DNA of 15,479 nucleotides from a bacterium (GTDB taxonomy: Bacteria > UBP15 > UBA6099), in the NCBI GenBank assembly GCA_029573925.1, contig JAKQBV010000327.1, positions 1-15,479 on the forward strand, written 5' to 3'. Both the position numbers and the translations under genes were made by a program. Positions 13,692-15,479 of the stretch are shown in pieces (position 1 is the stretch's first letter; each line of letters begins with the position of its first letter). The notes beneath the pieces were generated by a model. That model did no database searches, had not been told where the DNA came from, and was given only the letters and a program-made list of their open reading frames with translations.

Positions 13692-15164
13692 TCATCTTGG
13701 GACAAACAAAGTGAAAGACTTCTGGTTTCTTTTGAAATCCCGGTCGACGACGTAATTGTCGTCGATGGCTTCCAACTGCTCTCTGGAGAACTTCGGGAAA
13801 GTCACCGGAAAAGTGTCAACCGCTTTTTCGAGATTGTATGACATTACGACCGCGTCCCACTGTTTATTTCTTATCATGCGCATCAGGATGTCGTCGTCTA
13901 CCCCGCCGATCGCAGAATATTCAACGTAATTCATCCTTACATCCCAATCCAGATCGAGAGCCAATTCCATAGTGTCATACAGAAGCATGCTTTCAGGGGA
14001 ATACCTTGATTTTAACTCTTCTGCCGCCGTTTTCACGGCGTGGACATGCTCAATGCGTTTTGCGTCTATAAACGCGATGTTTGTTGTTTCCCTCAAGTTG
14101 ACAAAAACGCTTTGGGACAGAGCCGCAAGCGCTATGACGAGAATGACAGCTTTTGCTTCCTTGTTCTCCCGGAAGCCCGCAAAAGCGCATCCCGCGCCTA
14201 TTGATATTGCCGCGCATGTTTCAAACATATAGTTCACGGAAGACCCGTAATATGAGAGAGCCGCCGTTGCGGATATCCACGACACGACAATAAACACCGT
14301 TTCAAATCCGAACCGCCTGCGCGACGCCATAGGCAACAGGGCTATCGCGGTGAAAACCGGAAACATGCCGTCTGACAATATCATTTTGAGCAACGCATAG
14401 GCGCGGTCAAGCAACATCGGCGCCTGATGCATGCCGAACATCTGAAAATAAAATCCGCCATCCGTAATAGTGTTAAGCCAGACGAAGACGGATAGGGATA
14501 GTGCAGACCACGCCGCAGCGAGCGCGACAGCTCTTTTCGCGTTTGAGAACAACAGGGAAAGAACAAGCGCCGCGAAACACGCGAGCATTGTCTGTTTCGT
14601 GTAAACGGCTAGCGTGAAGAACACGACGCTGAACAGATAGGCGAATCTTGATTTTTCAAATTTGAAATACCATAGCGCGCCCGCAACCGCGAACATGAGA
14701 GCGGTAATATCCACCCGGTTTTGACCAGACCATACCAGTATCGGATGGAAGAAAAGAAAGATGCCAGCCGCCGCAGGCCCGGCGAGTCTATCGCCGCTTC
14801 TGATATTTGCTATCATCCCTATAATAGCGGCGGCGGCGAACACAAACGCTAAACAAACCAATCGGCCCACGATAAGCGAATCGCCGAATAATTTGTGCGC
14901 GAACACAAGAATGTAATAATGAACCGGAGGATACATCGGGTAACAAAAAGGCGCGTCCGCTGAAGGATGCTGGCGATATATCTGATAGCCGTCCGAAAGA
15001 AGGCGTGAACAGTAAAGAACAATGTCCTCGCCGCCGCTATGAACCGCTTCGTTCTTGAAAAAGTTAACGAATACTAACAGGTAAAGAGCGGCTCCGGCGA
15101 CTAAAAGCGCCGCAAGCATGACCGATGACGCTTTTATTAACTTTTCCGCTTTGAAATCGCCCAT
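13692..15164 (-). CDS. GT-C type membrane glycosyltransferase, 490 aa
   Basis: A polytopic inner-membrane protein resembling the ArnT/PMT-type (GT-C) glycosyltransferases that move a sugar from a polyprenyl-phosphate donor on the periplasmic side. The first TM helix is at ~14-34. The first outer loop carries adjacent acidic residues Glu46-Asp47, the usual catalytic position, then YPPVHYY (78-84). GQNRVDITAL (147-156) and YTKQTML (188-194) are typical of the fold. About ten to twelve helices run to ~350, and a soluble C-terminal domain covers ~355-490. Donor and acceptor cannot be named; lipid A, exopolysaccharide or protein glycosylation are all possible. The promoter at 15186-15215 sits close to the start at 15164, and the ribosome site is weak. 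It follows the ATPase gene by 74 bp on the same strand. Confidence 0.85.
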   Translation of the reverse strand: MGDFKAEKLIKASSVMLAALLVAGAALYLLVFVNFFKNEAVHSGGEDIVLYCSRLLSDGYQIYRQHPSADAPFCYPMYPPVHYYILVFAHKLFGDSLIVGRLVCLAFVFAAAAIIGMIANIRSGDRLAGPAAAGIFLFFHPILVWSGQNRVDITALMFAVAGALWYFKFEKSRFAYLFSVVFFTLAVYTKQTMLACFAALVLSLLFSNAKRAVALAAAWSALSLSVFVWLNTITDGGFYFQMFGMHQAPMLLDRAYALLKMILSDGMFPVFTAIALLPMASRRRFGFETVFIVVSWISATAALSYYGSSVNYMFETCAAISIGAGCAFAGFRENKEAKAVILVIALAALSQSVFVNLRETTNIAFIDAKRIEHVHAVKTAAEELKSRYSPESMLLYDTMELALDLDWDVRMNYVEYSAIGGVDDDILMRMIRNKQWDAVVMSYNLEKAVDTFPVTFPKFSREQLEAIDDNYVVDRDFKRNQKSFTLFVPR

Positions 15165-15185
15165 GTCCGTGAAACGCTTTCAGTA

Positions 15186-15215
15186 ATCATATAGCGCGCT
15201 GCTGAATGTTGCCAA
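15186..15215 (-). promoter_or_regulatory. Sigma70-like promoter of the glycosyltransferase gene
   Basis: On the minus strand TTGGCA (15210-15215) is followed by an 18-base spacer and TATGAT (15186-15191), each 5/6 to consensus. The predicted start near 15179 leaves a short leader of about 15 nt with a poor ribosome site. Confidence 0.5.
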
Positions 15216-15238
15216 GGCGCGTCGCCGAAGCGGGCGCT

Positions 15239-15479
15239 TCAGGCCCAGCTTACTATGACCGGCTGTGCGGACGATAGATCCACTCGGACATAGTGGTCGA
15301 CGAAATCTTCTAAATCCGGCAGGTGCGATATAAGGAATATCTGCTGAAAAGTTCCTTTGAGCGTTTCCAGAAGTTTGAGGAACAACTCGCGGCGGGGTTC
15401 GTCGAACGAGCTGAACGGCTCGTCCAAGAAAAGGAACTGGCTGGAGTCTCCCGAATGAGCGATGGCGGCGCGGGCGAAG
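15239..15479 (-). CDS. SbcC/Rad50-like ATPase, C-terminal fragment (cut by window edge)
   Basis: Only the last ~79 residues are in the window; the 5' part lies beyond the right edge. The frame is open from the edge to the TGA at 15239. It shows a Walker B strand and D-loop (QFLFLDEPFSSFDEPRR) preceded by a helix ending ARAAIAH, then a switch-like strand and His (IFLISHLPDLEDFVDHYVRV). This order (Walker B, D-loop with Asp, then [IV]SH) is that of the C-terminal lobe of SbcC/Rad50/SMC-type ABC ATPases, which act in DNA break processing or chromosome handling. The signature motif would lie just outside the window. An ABC-transporter ATPase is possible, but the SH-x5-DFVDHYVRV ending fits the Rad50 type better. 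Confidence 0.75.
   Translation of the reverse strand, partial: FARAAIAHSGDSSQFLFLDEPFSSFDEPRRELFLKLLETLKGTFQQIFLISHLPDLEDFVDHYVRVDLSSAQPVIVSWA

Noticed and set aside
13458..13841. 127-codon plus-strand frame spanning the gap before the glycosyltransferase stop
   Set aside because: It overlaps the starts and ends of two well-supported minus-strand genes and has no recognisable protein features.
14893..14908. TTGTG...CACAA inverted repeat
   Set aside because: It is short, imperfect and inside the glycosyltransferase coding sequence, with no sign of function.

Overview
The window comes from a moderately GC-rich, didermic (Gram-negative-type) bacterium using the standard code. The evidence is a large protein with a signal peptide, C-terminal beta-strand-rich region and terminal Phe, which looks like an outer-membrane beta-barrel. 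There are also a lipobox lipoprotein, Shine-Dalgarno-led starts and recognisable sigma70-type -35/-10 pairs. An iron-sulfur flavoprotein, a Cys-rich ferredoxin-like protein and a DUF169 protein suggest an anaerobic or facultative lifestyle. No gene here fixes the phylum; an uncultured deltaproteobacterium-like or candidate-phylum lineage is only a guess. There are no rRNA, tRNA, CRISPR or transposase genes.

Layout. 1-254: no confident gene, but several inverted repeats and long stop-free minus-strand frames that run off the left edge. 255-2802 (minus): a two-gene unit coding a 632-aa lipoprotein with a Gly-rich linker, then a 210-aa exported protein, under a good promoter at 2843-2871. 2932-4203 (minus): a six-TM membrane protein followed by an iron-sulfur flavoprotein, 39 bp apart. 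4345-5112 (minus): an SDR oxidoreductase, divergent from 5202-6617 (plus), a TrmA/RlmD-family RNA m5U methyltransferase.

6645-7303: a puzzling zone. A 118-aa minus-strand exported protein and a 52-aa plus-strand lipoprotein overlap completely in antisense, and each has its own promoter-like and Shine-Dalgarno sequences. Upstream of the minus promoter lie a dyad touching its -35, a 12-bp palindrome and an 11-bp hairpin.

7304-11887 (minus): a 1527-aa exported protein with a ~470-residue Pro/Ala/Glu/Lys-rich disordered region, then repeated beta modules and a predicted beta-barrel. 12045-13599 (minus): a ferredoxin-like protein whose first cluster motif has Ser in place of Cys, overlapping a DUF169 protein. 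13692-15164 (minus): a GT-C membrane glycosyltransferase. 15239-15479 (minus): the C-terminal end of an SbcC/Rad50-like ATPase, cut by the window edge.

Much of the window encodes envelope proteins (lipoproteins, exported proteins, a giant outer-membrane candidate, a lipid-linked-sugar transferase) mixed with redox genes. No single known system links them. The best candidates for something undescribed are the modular outer-membrane protein, the antisense exported pair and the ferredoxin-DUF169 pair.
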